Shown here piece after piece: positions 17,571 to 25,680 of a DNA stretch of 64,000 bases (positions are counted from its first letter, which is position 1; each line of letters begins with the position of its first letter). The DNA is from Terripilifer ovatus. GTDB taxonomy: Bacteria > Pseudomonadota > Alphaproteobacteria > Rhizobiales > Beijerinckiaceae. The translations under genes and the position numbers were made by a program. The DNA lies in assembly GCA_029222685.1 (NCBI GenBank), contig JARHVB010000083.1, forward strand, positions 112,801-176,800, written 5' to 3'. Below the pieces are notes generated by a model. The model made no database searches and was not told the origin of the DNA. It was given only the letters and a program-made list of their open reading frames with translations.

Positions 17571-18518
17571 ATGAAGAAGATGGGATTGGCTTTCGGCGTG
17601 TTGCTCGCTGCAACTGCGAGCAGTGTCCGCGCCGAGGACGTGGTGACGCTCGCCATCGGCCAGAAGGGCGCGTTCGAGAACAATGTCGCGCCGCTCGGCC
17701 AGGAGAAAGGCTTCTTCAAGAAGCACGGCATCGAGTTGAAGATCTTCTATACTCAGGGCAGCGGTGAAACCATTCAGGCGGTGATCTCGGGCAGCGCCGA
17801 TATCGGCGTCAGCGCCGGCACGCTGGGCACCGTCGGCGCCTTCGCCAAGGGCGCGCCAGTCCGTATCATCGGCGCAACCATCCATGGTGCCAACGATCTC
17901 TACTGGTACGTGAAGCCGGACTCGCCGATCAAGTCCATGCGCGATACCGCCGGCAAGACCGTGTCCTATTCGACCGCTGGTTCATCGACGAATACCGCTG
18001 TTCTGGCCTTCCGCGACTATTTCAAGGTTGACCTCAAGCCGACGGCGACGGGGGGCCCGCAATCGTCCTATACGCAGACGCTGACCGGTCAGGTCGATGT
18101 GGGCTGGTCGGGCGGTTCGATCCTGCTCGAGCAGATGGACGAGGGCAAGGCGCGGGTGATCGCGCGCGCCAGCGAAGTGCCGCAACTGCAGAACCAGACG
18201 CCGCGCGTTCTGGTCAGCAATGTGCAGACGGTGGAAAAGCGGCGGGAGGTGCTGCAGCGTTTCATGGCAGCCTACCGTGAGACGCGCGAATGGATCTATT
18301 CCGATCCGGCGGCGATCGAGGCATTCGCCAAATGGGCAGAGATTCCTGTCAAAGTCGCCAATCAGGTCCGCACCTCCATCTATCCCAAGCAGGATCTCGA
18401 CCCTGACAAGATCATCGGCATGGATCTGATCATGGAAGACGTGGTCAAATTCAAATATGCGACGGCGGCTTTGACCAAGGAGCAGATTTCGCAACTGTTT
18501 CTGGTGCCGTTTAAATAA
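17571..18518 (+). CDS. NMT1/SsuA-type ABC transporter substrate-binding protein
   Basis: A 315-aa periplasmic binding protein of the NMT1/THI5/SsuA type, which usually bind nitrate-, taurine- or aromatic-like ligands. Signal peptide MKKMGLAFGVLLAATASSVRA is followed by the mature start EDVVTLAIGQKG. The family pattern is visible in EKGFFKKHGIELK and ISGSADIGVSAGTLG. ATG 17571 is preceded by GGGAGAG; a much longer open frame upstream is antisense to the SDR gene. No cognate permease or ATPase gene is in the window, so it must work with components encoded elsewhere or act as a sensor-type binding protein. Confidence 0.88.
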   Translation: MKKMGLAFGVLLAATASSVRAEDVVTLAIGQKGAFENNVAPLGQEKGFFKKHGIELKIFYTQGSGETIQAVISGSADIGVSAGTLGTVGAFAKGAPVRIIGATIHGANDLYWYVKPDSPIKSMRDTAGKTVSYSTAGSSTNTAVLAFRDYFKVDLKPTATGGPQSSYTQTLTGQVDVGWSGGSILLEQMDEGKARVIARASEVPQLQNQTPRVLVSNVQTVEKRREVLQRFMAAYRETREWIYSDPAAIEAFAKWAEIPVKVANQVRTSIYPKQDLDPDKIIGMDLIMEDVVKFKYATAALTKEQISQLFLVPFK

Positions 18519-18634
18519 GCACGCGGCGGCGCAAACTGTGACTTGAAACCGGAAACCGTTTGCGTAAAACCAAAACTTGGCAAAACCAAACTTTACCCAA
18601 AAATCCAGAAAAGACCGGTGGACGAGGACGCACT

Positions 18635-19363
18635 ATGAGCCAGCTTACCAAGGTGATCGAGGATCTTGTTTCCGCCAACCGTATTCTTGCGCGCGAGAAT
18701 ATCCTGGACTCCTTTGGCCATATCAGCGCCCGCAATCCCGACAATCCGAAGCAATATCTACTGTCGCGCGCCCGGGCTCCCGATTGCATCGTTGAAGACG
18801 ACATCATCACGTTCGAACTCGACGGGACGGCGGTGAACGCGGGCGACCGCAAGCCCTATCTCGAACGCTTCATCCATGGCGCGATCTACGAAGCGCGGCC
18901 CGATGTTCATGCCGTCATCCACAGCCATGCCGGCAGTCTCATTCCGTTCGGCGTCACCGGATGGAAGATGCGGCCGATCATGCACATCTGCTCGTGCATC
19001 GGCAAAAATGTGCCGATCTGGGATTCAGGCGACGAATTCGGCGACACCAATCTTCTCGTCGCCGACATGGCGATGGGCCGCGATCTGGTGAAATCGCTCG
19101 GTCAGGGCTATACGGCGTTGATGCGCGGCCACGGCTGCGTGGCCGTGGCGCGCAACATCAGGCTTTCGGTTTTCGTCGCCATCCAGCTCGAACTCAATGC
19201 GAAGCTGATCCGCGAATCCCTGCCGCTGGGAGAGATCAAATATCTCGCCGAGGGCGAGGTCGAGCGCATTCTCGCGGGCATGAATGCCTATACGTGGGAG
19301 CGGGCGTGGGAGAACTGGTGCAAGCGCGCCGGCCGCCGCTATGATCCGGATGCGATCGATTGA
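18635..19363 (+). CDS. Class II aldolase/adducin family protein
   Basis: A 242-aa member of the class II (zinc) aldolase/adducin fold. The metal-ligand motif is AVIHSHAGSLIPFG and a third His occurs in LMRGHGCVAVARN; an early acidic element FIHGAIYEARPDVHAV precedes them. Such proteins in catabolic clusters act as aldolases, epimerases or decarboxylases on carboxylated substrates. ATG 18635 gives MSQLTKVIEDLVSANRI, the normal start of the family; upstream DNA (18541-18610) is A-rich leader. It lies between the binding protein and the second hydrolase/LLM cassette, so it probably belongs to the same pathway. Confidence 0.87.
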   Translation: MSQLTKVIEDLVSANRILARENILDSFGHISARNPDNPKQYLLSRARAPDCIVEDDIITFELDGTAVNAGDRKPYLERFIHGAIYEARPDVHAVIHSHAGSLIPFGVTGWKMRPIMHICSCIGKNVPIWDSGDEFGDTNLLVADMAMGRDLVKSLGQGYTALMRGHGCVAVARNIRLSVFVAIQLELNAKLIRESLPLGEIKYLAEGEVERILAGMNAYTWERAWENWCKRAGRRYDPDAID

Positions 19364-19411
19364 GAACGCCCCGTTGGTCCATTGAATCGTGAGTATGCTT
19401 TGACAGGAGGA

Positions 19412-20206
19412 ATGGTGGCGCAGCCTGTAGTGACCCATCTGAATTTGTGCGGAACCCGCGTGAAGGTCATGCGTGCGGGGCAGGGCGCGCCGCTGCTGTT
19501 CCTGCGCGGCACCGATGCCTCCGACGACTGGCGTCCGTTTCTTGACGACCTGGCGGGACGCTTCGATGTGATCGTGCCCGAGCATCCGGGCTTCGGCGGC
19601 GAGGCGCGGCCGGACTGGCTCGACCGGATCGCGGATTATGCCAATTATTATCTCGATGTGATCGACGCTCTCGGGCTCGACCATGTGCATCTCGCCGGTC
19701 ACGGCATGGGCGGCTGGATCGCCGCCGAACTCGCCAGCCGTTCGACGAAAAGGCTGGCTTCGCTGACATTGGCGGACGCACAGGGGATTTATGTCGACGG
19801 CGTCGAAACCATCGATACGTTTTTGCGCACGGAAGAGGAAAGCGTGCGCGATCTCTTCCAGGACGAAAAGATCGCGGCGGCGGAACTCGAACGGCGGCTG
19901 ACGCCGGAGACCGAGGACGTGCGCCTCAACAACCAGGTCGTCATCGCGCAGACCACCTGGCAGCCGCGCGGTTATGATCCGCACCTGCGCAAATGGCTGC
20001 ACCGCATCGATATCCCGACCCTGATCATCTGGGGGGAGAACGACAAGCTGCTGCCGCAGGCCTATGCGCAGGAATGGGACAAGCTCATCCCCGGCGCACA
20101 GGTCGAGATCATAGCCGATTGCGGCCACGCGCCGCAGATCGAAAAACCCGCCGACTTCGTGCGCCTTATCGAGGCGTTCGCCAAAGCGCAAAGGGTTGCC
20201 GCATGA
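19412..20206 (+). CDS. Alpha/beta hydrolase-fold protein lacking the nucleophile Ser
   Basis: A 264-aa alpha/beta-hydrolase-fold protein. The nucleophile elbow reads LAGHGMGGWIA, so the usual G-x-S-x-G is G96-H97-G98-M99-G100 and codon GGC replaces the Ser codon. The acid (WGENDKLLP) and base (DCGHAPQIEKP) are kept. This is either a non-hydrolytic member of the fold or a catalytically changed paralogue. AGGAGG at 19405-19410 is only 1 nt before ATG 19412 and 4 nt before an in-frame GTG at 19415, so the GTG may be the real start. It overlaps the following LLM gene by 4 bp (ATGA), mirroring the cassette at 13795-15818. Confidence 0.83.
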   Translation: MVAQPVVTHLNLCGTRVKVMRAGQGAPLLFLRGTDASDDWRPFLDDLAGRFDVIVPEHPGFGGEARPDWLDRIADYANYYLDVIDALGLDHVHLAGHGMGGWIAAELASRSTKRLASLTLADAQGIYVDGVETIDTFLRTEEESVRDLFQDEKIAAAELERRLTPETEDVRLNNQVVIAQTTWQPRGYDPHLRKWLHRIDIPTLIIWGENDKLLPQAYAQEWDKLIPGAQVEIIADCGHAPQIEKPADFVRLIEAFAKAQRVAA

Positions 20207-21366
20207 AAATCTTCAACTTCCACCTGATGCCTTACGCCCACGCCGATCTCGATGCGATCAAGCGCCTCGGCACGTCGTGGATGACCTATCCGAACAGCTA
20301 TTACGACCCGAGAAAAGGCGCCGACCTCTATCACGAATATCTCGACCAGCTCGAATTCGCCGACGAACTCGGCTTCGACGGTGTCGCCGTCAACGAGCAT
20401 CACCAGACCGCCTATGGCATGATGCCGACGCCGGGCGTGCTGGCGGGCGCTTTGGCGCGGCGCATCAAGAACGGCAAGCTGGCGATCCTCGGGCGGGCGC
20501 TGCCTCTCGTTAACAATCCGTTGGTCATCGCCGAAGAATTCGCCATTCTCGACAATCTGACGCGAGGGAATTTCATCGCCGGCTTTGTGCGCGGCATCGG
20601 CGTCGAATATCACACGATGGGCATGAACCCGGCGGAATCGCAGGCAAGGTTCGCCGAGGCGCACGATCTCATCATCCAGGCCTGGACGCGGCCGGGCCCG
20701 TTCGCTTTCGAAGGCAAATACTACAAGTTCAAATATGTGAACCCATGGCCGCGGCCCTATCAGGACCCGCATCCGCCGATTTTCACGCCATCGTCCGGCT
20801 CGCTGTCGACGATCCGCTGGTCGGCGCAGCGGCGCTATACCTATTGCCAGACGCTGGCGCCGATCGCGGCGGTGGCGCAGACGTTCAAGCTCTATCGCGA
20901 GGAGGCCGAGAAGGCCGGCTACCAGGCGACGCCGGACCAGTTGGCGTGGTCGAATGCGATCTATGTGGCCGAGTCGGACGAGAAGGCGCTGCGCGATGTG
21001 CGGCCGCATCTCGAAGCCTATGCCAATGAATTCCTGACCCGCAATCCGACCATGATGGCGCCTCCGGGCTATACCAGCGTCGAGTCGATCAAGCGCATGC
21101 GCGCCATCAAGGGTTTCATGGGCCAGCGCTCGACGGCCGAGGACATGATCGCGCGCGGCATCGTTATCGTCGGCAGTCCCAATACGGTGCGCGAGAAGCT
21201 GGCGGCCTACCAGGACATGGCTGGCTTCGGCATTTCTCTGACCAAGACCCAGTTCGGCACCATGCCGCACAAGATGGTACAGGAAAACCAGATCGCCATC
21301 GCCAGGGAAGTGCTGCCCTATTTCAAGGACCGCCTGCCGCAGCCGGTGAAGGCCGCGGCGGAATAA
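20203..21366 (+). CDS. LLM class flavin-dependent monooxygenase
   Basis: A 387-aa luciferase-like flavin monooxygenase, the second in the region. Conserved pieces are FDGVAVNEHHQTAYGMMP, ILGRALPLVNNPLVIAEE, ILDNLTRGNFIAGFVRG and HPPIFTPSSGS. It is similar in layout to the enzyme at 14622 but clearly diverged, so the two probably act on different intermediates. ATG 20203 sits within the preceding hydrolase's stop (ATGA overlap); the open frame extending further upstream is a shadow of that hydrolase. Confidence 0.9.
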   Translation: MKIFNFHLMPYAHADLDAIKRLGTSWMTYPNSYYDPRKGADLYHEYLDQLEFADELGFDGVAVNEHHQTAYGMMPTPGVLAGALARRIKNGKLAILGRALPLVNNPLVIAEEFAILDNLTRGNFIAGFVRGIGVEYHTMGMNPAESQARFAEAHDLIIQAWTRPGPFAFEGKYYKFKYVNPWPRPYQDPHPPIFTPSSGSLSTIRWSAQRRYTYCQTLAPIAAVAQTFKLYREEAEKAGYQATPDQLAWSNAIYVAESDEKALRDVRPHLEAYANEFLTRNPTMMAPPGYTSVESIKRMRAIKGFMGQRSTAEDMIARGIVIVGSPNTVREKLAAYQDMAGFGISLTKTQFGTMPHKMVQENQIAIAREVLPYFKDRLPQPVKAAAE

Positions 21367-21400
21367 CTGTCAAAGACATCAAGTACGGGAATTCGCTCAG

Positions 21401-22273
21401 ATGACGTCCATGCCAGAGAACATCCGCAAGGCCATTCCAGGACTTGGCCAGAATGCCGCCCCGGAAAACGGGTCCACCATCCGCAAGCTTTACGCGCCGC
21501 TGGTCGAGGGCGTGATGAACGGCGTCACCTCGAAGCTCGACGCCCCCTATGGCGATCACGCGCGCCAGAAGATGGACATTTACTGGAAGGCCGGGGGCGC
21601 CGGAAAGCCGATCTTCGTCTACATTCCCGGCGGCGGCTTCGTCGGCGGCGACAAGCGGTCCGATCCGGTCTTCTACGGCAACATCGGCGGCTGCGTCGCC
21701 CATGCGGGCATGGTCGGCGTCATCGTCAACTATCGGCTGGCGCCGGAAGCGAAATGGCCGGCAGCGGCGGAAGATATCGCCAGCGCGGTGAAATGGGTGA
21801 AGGCGCATGCGGCCGAATTCGGCGGCGACCCGGACAAGGTCGTCATCATGGGCCATTCGGCCGGGGCGGCGCATGTGGCGACCTTCCTGTTCGATCCCGA
21901 CATCAAGGGCGAGCTGCTGGTGGCCGGCGGCCTGCTGTCGAGCGGCCTCTATGAAGTCCGCAAGGGCGAGGACCGCGACAACGTGCTCGCCTATTACGGC
22001 ACGGACGAGAGCCAGTTCGACCGCCGCTCGGCGCTCAACTATGTGGCGCAAAGCAAAGTGCCGGTCGCCGTCAGCGTCGCCGAATACGACCCGCTGGTGC
22101 TGACGACGCCGGGCTTCGACATCGCCAAGGCGCTGGCCATGCGCGACGGCAAAAGCCCGCCGATCCGCCGCATGGACGGCCACAATCATTTCTCGACCGT
22201 CGCCAGCATGGGCTCGAAGGACGATGATTTCGCCAACGTGGTGATCGAGTTCATCCGCAGCTGCACGGGCTGA
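21401..22273 (+). CDS. Alpha/beta hydrolase, HSL-type carboxylesterase
   Basis: A 290-aa esterase of the hormone-sensitive-lipase branch. The oxyanion-hole motif is YIPGGGFVGGDKR, in which the usual first His of HGGGF is replaced by Pro. The nucleophile is in MGHSAGAAHVATF; the acid and base candidates are VAEYDPLVL and DGHNHFS. It follows the LLM gene by 34 bp in the same direction and is probably in the same transcript, giving the cluster three hydrolase-fold proteins. A role in opening an ester or lactone is a reasonable guess. Confidence 0.88.
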   Translation: MTSMPENIRKAIPGLGQNAAPENGSTIRKLYAPLVEGVMNGVTSKLDAPYGDHARQKMDIYWKAGGAGKPIFVYIPGGGFVGGDKRSDPVFYGNIGGCVAHAGMVGVIVNYRLAPEAKWPAAAEDIASAVKWVKAHAAEFGGDPDKVVIMGHSAGAAHVATFLFDPDIKGELLVAGGLLSSGLYEVRKGEDRDNVLAYYGTDESQFDRRSALNYVAQSKVPVAVSVAEYDPLVLTTPGFDIAKALAMRDGKSPPIRRMDGHNHFSTVASMGSKDDDFANVVIEFIRSCTG

Positions 22274-22293
22274 ACCACGCTTCGAAGGAGAGG

Positions 22294-22833
22294 ATGATGG
22301 CGGTCAGCAAGGATATCCGGCGCGTCGTCACCACCGTCGACGAGAACGGCAAGGCGGTCGTTCTCTTCGACGGTCCCAATCCGAACACAGTGGTGCGGCC
22401 GCAACGGGGAACCGTGTCGCGACTGATGTGGGTGACGGGTGAAACACCGGCCGATATCGCCGGACCCGTCGACCGGGGCGATGCCAGGGTCGGCATCGCG
22501 CCGCCGCCCAACGGTTCGGTGTTCCGCATCATCGACATCCCGCCGATCACGGCCGAGACGGAGGCATTGCCGGTCGACTATCACGCCTCCCAGCACGGCG
22601 CCTCGACGCCGAAGCGGCACATGCGGCCGCGCCATCCACTGATGCATGCGACGCGCTCGCTCGACTATGCGCTCGTTCTCGAGGGCGAGATCGACATGCT
22701 GCTCGATGACAGCGAGGTGCATCTCAAGGCCGGCGAGGTGGTGATCCAGCAGGGCACCAACCATGCCTGGGTCAATCGCGGCACCGAGGTTTGCCGCATC
22801 GCTTTCGTGCTGATCGACGGGCAGGAGCCTTAG
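22294..22833 (+). CDS. Cupin domain-containing protein
   Basis: A 179-aa protein with one C-terminal cupin barrel: SLDYALVLEGEIDMLLDD, then LKAGEVVIQQGTNHAWVN (metal-binding His) and CRIAFVLIDG. The N-terminal 100 residues look like the half-barrel of cupin_2 proteins in aromatic or flavonoid catabolism. ATG 22294 (or ATG 22297) follows AAGGAGAGG. It is 20 bp after the esterase gene and appears to end the catabolic run. Whether it is an enzyme (dioxygenase or isomerase) or a sensor is not clear. Confidence 0.85.
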   Translation: MMAVSKDIRRVVTTVDENGKAVVLFDGPNPNTVVRPQRGTVSRLMWVTGETPADIAGPVDRGDARVGIAPPPNGSVFRIIDIPPITAETEALPVDYHASQHGASTPKRHMRPRHPLMHATRSLDYALVLEGEIDMLLDDSEVHLKAGEVVIQQGTNHAWVNRGTEVCRIAFVLIDGQEP

Positions 22834-22923
22834 GCTCGCCACTGATGAGTTCCGGCGATGCAAGCGGTATGAAGCTTGCAGAAGCCCTCGTTGGGTTGGC
22901 AGGCTGCGGCGTATCGCCCCCGT

Positions 22924-22963
22924 CCTTCGAGACGCACGCTGCGCGTGCTCCTCAGGATGAGGG
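22924..22963. repeat. REP-like palindromic repeat
   Basis: The element begins CCTTCGAGACGC, has the hairpin GCACGC-TGC-GCGTGC at its centre, and ends GCTCCTCAGGATGAGGG, with outer GAG/CTC pairing. I recognise this CCTTCGAGACGC...CTCCTCAGGATGAGG layout as a common intergenic repeat in Bradyrhizobium-like genomes (from memory). It lies between the cupin gene and the convergent mobA end; the 190-bp gap holds no gene. Confidence 0.7.
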
Positions 22964-23022
22964 CTTCTGTTGATCTTCTTCGTGCAGCCCAACACCTTGT
23001 TGGTCGGGTTCTTGACGTGCGA

Positions 23023-23640
23023 TCAATGTACCAGGCCCTTCAAAATCAGCGTTTCGGCAACCGCCAGATCGTCGGGCGTGTTGATGTTGAAGAACGGATC
23101 GTAGGGATCGTCCGGCCATCGTACTGCGGTCCAGCGCTGCGACCTGATCCAACTTTCGACCTTGTGACTGCCATCCTGAATGAGATGGCTGCGCAAGGCC
23201 TCGCGCAAGCCGAGACGCCAGAGCGCAGTGACCGGATGGGTCCGGCCGCCGCTTTCGGCGACGATGATATTGGCGTTGGATGCATCCTGCTCGCCGATCA
23301 GGCGCGGCACGAAGTCGACGGGGAGAAATGGACAATCGGCCGGCGCGGTCACAAGCCAGCCGGCGTTGGGATAGGTCTCTGCGCACCAGTCCATGCCGGC
23401 TAGGATGCCGGCCAATGGCCCCGCATAGCCTTCGATACTATCGGCGATCACCGGCAGGCCAAACGCCGCGAACCGGGCCGGATCGCCGTTGGCGTTGATC
23501 GCCAGCGCCGCGCAATGGGGCTGCAGCCGCGCAATCGTGCGATCGAGGATCGTGCGTCCCGCGACCTCGCGCAAGCTCTTGTCGCCACCGCCCAAGCGCC
23601 GGGCGAGGCCGCCGGCGAGGATGGTGCCGCAGATCGTCAT
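23023..23640 (-). CDS. mobA: Molybdenum cofactor guanylyltransferase
   Basis: MobA (205 aa) attaches GMP to molybdopterin to form the MGD cofactor. The GTP-binding signature ILAGGLARRLGGGDKSL is at the N-terminus, and GMDWCAETYPNAGWLVTAPADCPF carries the conserved Asp region. It starts inside the last codons of the Mrp/ApbC gene (4-bp overlap), so the two are translated together. No molybdoenzyme gene lies in the window. Confidence 0.93.
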   Translation of the reverse strand: MTICGTILAGGLARRLGGGDKSLREVAGRTILDRTIARLQPHCAALAINANGDPARFAAFGLPVIADSIEGYAGPLAGILAGMDWCAETYPNAGWLVTAPADCPFLPVDFVPRLIGEQDASNANIIVAESGGRTHPVTALWRLGLREALRSHLIQDGSHKVESWIRSQRWTAVRWPDDPYDPFFNINTPDDLAVAETLILKGLVH

Positions 23641-24788
23641 TCGATGACGATACGGGGGGCTGGGCGGCTGACGGAGCCGGTCTTCAGCGCATCGGCGACG
23701 CGCTGCGCGATGGCGAGATAGGCCTGGGCATGGGCGCCGCTCGGGTTCGTCGCCATCACGGGACAGCCCTCGTCGGAGGTCTCGCGGATTTCCATATCCA
23801 GCGGAATTTCGCCGAGGAACGGCACGCCGAGCTTTTCGGCCTCATGGCGCGCGCCCCCATGGCCGAAGATCGGCGAGACATGGCCGCAGTTCGGGCAGCA
23901 GAAGGTCGACATGTTCTCGACCACGCCGAGAACCGGCACGCTGACCTTGTTGAACATGGCGACGCCGCGCCGCGCGTCGAGCAGCGCCAAATCCTGGGGC
24001 GTCGAGACGATGACGGCGCCGGCCAGCGGCGTCTGTTGCGCCAGGGTCAGCTGTGCGTCGCCGGTGCCGGGCGGCATGTCGACCACCAGCACGTCGAGCT
24101 CGCCCCAGGCGACGTCGCGCAACATCTGGCCGAGCGCCGACATGACCATTGGGCCGCGCCAGATCATCGCCTGCGTCTCGTCGACGAGGAAGCCGATCGA
24201 CATGACTTTGACGCCATAGCGCTCGTGCGGCACCATCTTGCGCTGGGCGTCGATGGCGGGCTTGCCGGTGATGCCGAACAGTTTGGGCTGCGAAGGGCCA
24301 TAGATGTCGGCATCGAGCATGCCGACTTTCAGGCCCAGCGCTACCAGGCCGAGGGCCAGATTGCAGGCGGTGGTCGATTTGCCGACGCCGCCCTTGCCGG
24401 AAGCCACGGCGACGATGTGTTTGACGCCGGGAATGCCGGCGGATTTCGCCGAGGCGGGTGACGGCTTGGCATCGTGCAGCCGCGTCTCCTGGCCAGACGG
24501 CTGGGCCGGCGCACGCGCGGCGGCTCCGGCGGGCTTTTCAGCCGTCAGGCCGACAAGCACCTGGGAGACGCCGGGCAGGGCGCGGACGGCCCGCTCCGCC
24601 GCCTGCCGGACCGTCTCGAACGCATTGGCCTCGGCCGCGTTTATGGCGATGGCGAAGATGACCTTGCCGTCCTTGACGACGATATTGGTCAGTCGGCCGG
24701 AGGCTGCCAGCGGCGTCCCATCCGGCAGGGCGACCTTTTCCAGGGCGCGTTTGATCTCGATTTCGGCAACCGCCACGGTGAACTCCAC
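23637..24788 (-). CDS. apbC: Mrp/ApbC family Fe-S carrier P-loop ATPase
   Basis: A cytoplasmic Mrp/NBP35-type ATPase thought to carry Fe-S clusters to apoproteins. It has an N-terminal MIP18/DUF59 domain (about residues 1-90), a Pro/Ala-rich linker, and the ATPase with deviant Walker A SGKGGVGKSTTACNLAL, VVDMPPGTGDAQL, and the metal-binding CCPNCGH in the C-terminal part. GTG at 24788 was preferred because the DUF59 domain begins there (VEFTVAVAEIEIK); an in-frame ATG 66 bp upstream would add a basic, unconserved tail. It overlaps mobA by 4 bp and diverges from the TusA-like gene, a sulfur/metal-cofactor setting. Confidence 0.92.
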   Translation of the reverse strand: MEFTVAVAEIEIKRALEKVALPDGTPLAASGRLTNIVVKDGKVIFAIAINAAEANAFETVRQAAERAVRALPGVSQVLVGLTAEKPAGAAARAPAQPSGQETRLHDAKPSPASAKSAGIPGVKHIVAVASGKGGVGKSTTACNLALGLVALGLKVGMLDADIYGPSQPKLFGITGKPAIDAQRKMVPHERYGVKVMSIGFLVDETQAMIWRGPMVMSALGQMLRDVAWGELDVLVVDMPPGTGDAQLTLAQQTPLAGAVIVSTPQDLALLDARRGVAMFNKVSVPVLGVVENMSTFCCPNCGHVSPIFGHGGARHEAEKLGVPFLGEIPLDMEIRETSDEGCPVMATNPSGAHAQAYLAIAQRVADALKTGSVSRPAPRIVIE

Positions 24789-24895
24789 GTTCTTTCTCTG
24801 CCGACCTAAATAGGAACGAACCGAAGAATGCAAACCCGCAAAGCGGATAGGCATGCCATGTTGACCGCCGCGGTCGCGCCTGCCATGCCAGTGCC

Positions 24896-25147
24896 ATGAT
24901 ACGTGCCATGTCCGCGCCTTTGCTCAAGCTCGACCTGACCGGTTTGAAATGTCCGCTGCCGGCATTGCGGACGCGCAAGGCGCTGCGGACCCTGGCGCCG
25001 GGCGCGCAGATCGAGGTGGTCTGCACCGATCCGATGGCCACCATCGACATTCCCAACATGGTGCGCGAAACCGGCGATATTCTTGTCGAATCGGTGCGCC
25101 GGGAGACGCATCTCCTGTTCCGCATCCGTAAGGCCGAGCTCTCATGA
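24896..25147 (+). CDS. TusA/SirA-like sulfurtransferase
   Basis: A small (83 aa, or 79 if ATG 24908 is used) TusA-fold protein. The active-site motif LDLTGLKCPLPALRTRKAL contains the Cys-Pro-x-Pro that carries a persulfide in sulfur relay. Typical middle and end strands follow: VVCTDPMATIDIPNMV and THLLFRIRK. It overlaps the DUF971 gene by 4 bp and stands opposite the Mrp ATPase; with mobA next door, delivery of sulfur to cofactors or tRNA is plausible. GCCATG-rich DNA just upstream offers several possible starts. Confidence 0.9.
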   Translation: MIRAMSAPLLKLDLTGLKCPLPALRTRKALRTLAPGAQIEVVCTDPMATIDIPNMVRETGDILVESVRRETHLLFRIRKAELS

Positions 25148-25527
25148 CCGACACCTCCAAAGACATCTGGCCGACCGAGATCAGGCTTGCGCCGGATCGC
25201 CGTGCGCTGACCGTCGCCTACGACAACGGCGCGACATATACGATCAGCGCCGAACTGCTGCGGGTCTGCAGCCCCTCGGCGGAAGTGCGAGGCCATACCG
25301 AATCGGAGCGCAAGACCGTCGGCGGCAAACGCAATGTCATGATCGCCAAGGTCGATGCGGTCGGCAATTATGCCGTGCGGCTGACCTTCGACGACATGCA
25401 CGACAGCGGCATTTATTCCTGGGTCTATCTCGCCGAACTGGGCGCCGAAGGCGAGGCGAAATTCGCCGCTTATGTGGCCGAACTTGCTGCAAAAGGCCTG
25501 GATCGGGACCATCCGGGCGCCAAATAG
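25144..25527 (+). CDS. DUF971 family protein
   Basis: A 127-aa protein of the DUF971 / gamma-butyrobetaine hydroxylase N-terminal-like family. Recognised from WPTEIRLAPDRRALTVAY at the start, AELLRVCSPSAEVRGH in the middle, and VGNYAVRLTFDDMHDSGIYSW near the end, the core pattern of the family. Members are often found beside Mrp/ApbC and Fe-S or sulfur genes, as here, but have no settled function. Start ATGA overlaps the TusA-like stop. The next 150 bp lack a convincing gene. Confidence 0.88.
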   Translation: MTDTSKDIWPTEIRLAPDRRALTVAYDNGATYTISAELLRVCSPSAEVRGHTESERKTVGGKRNVMIAKVDAVGNYAVRLTFDDMHDSGIYSWVYLAELGAEGEAKFAAYVAELAAKGLDRDHPGAK

Positions 25528-25680
25528 GCTTTGTCGATGGCGTTCTCGTGGAGCTGCCTTCCGGCCGCAATGATGACAAAAAACTGATGGATCGCAGGCT
25601 CGCCAAGGCGATACGTCGAGGCGATACTTTAGATTGAAGACGGCGTGAAAGGCGCTCTTGGGCGCGGCGGCAAAAGGTCT

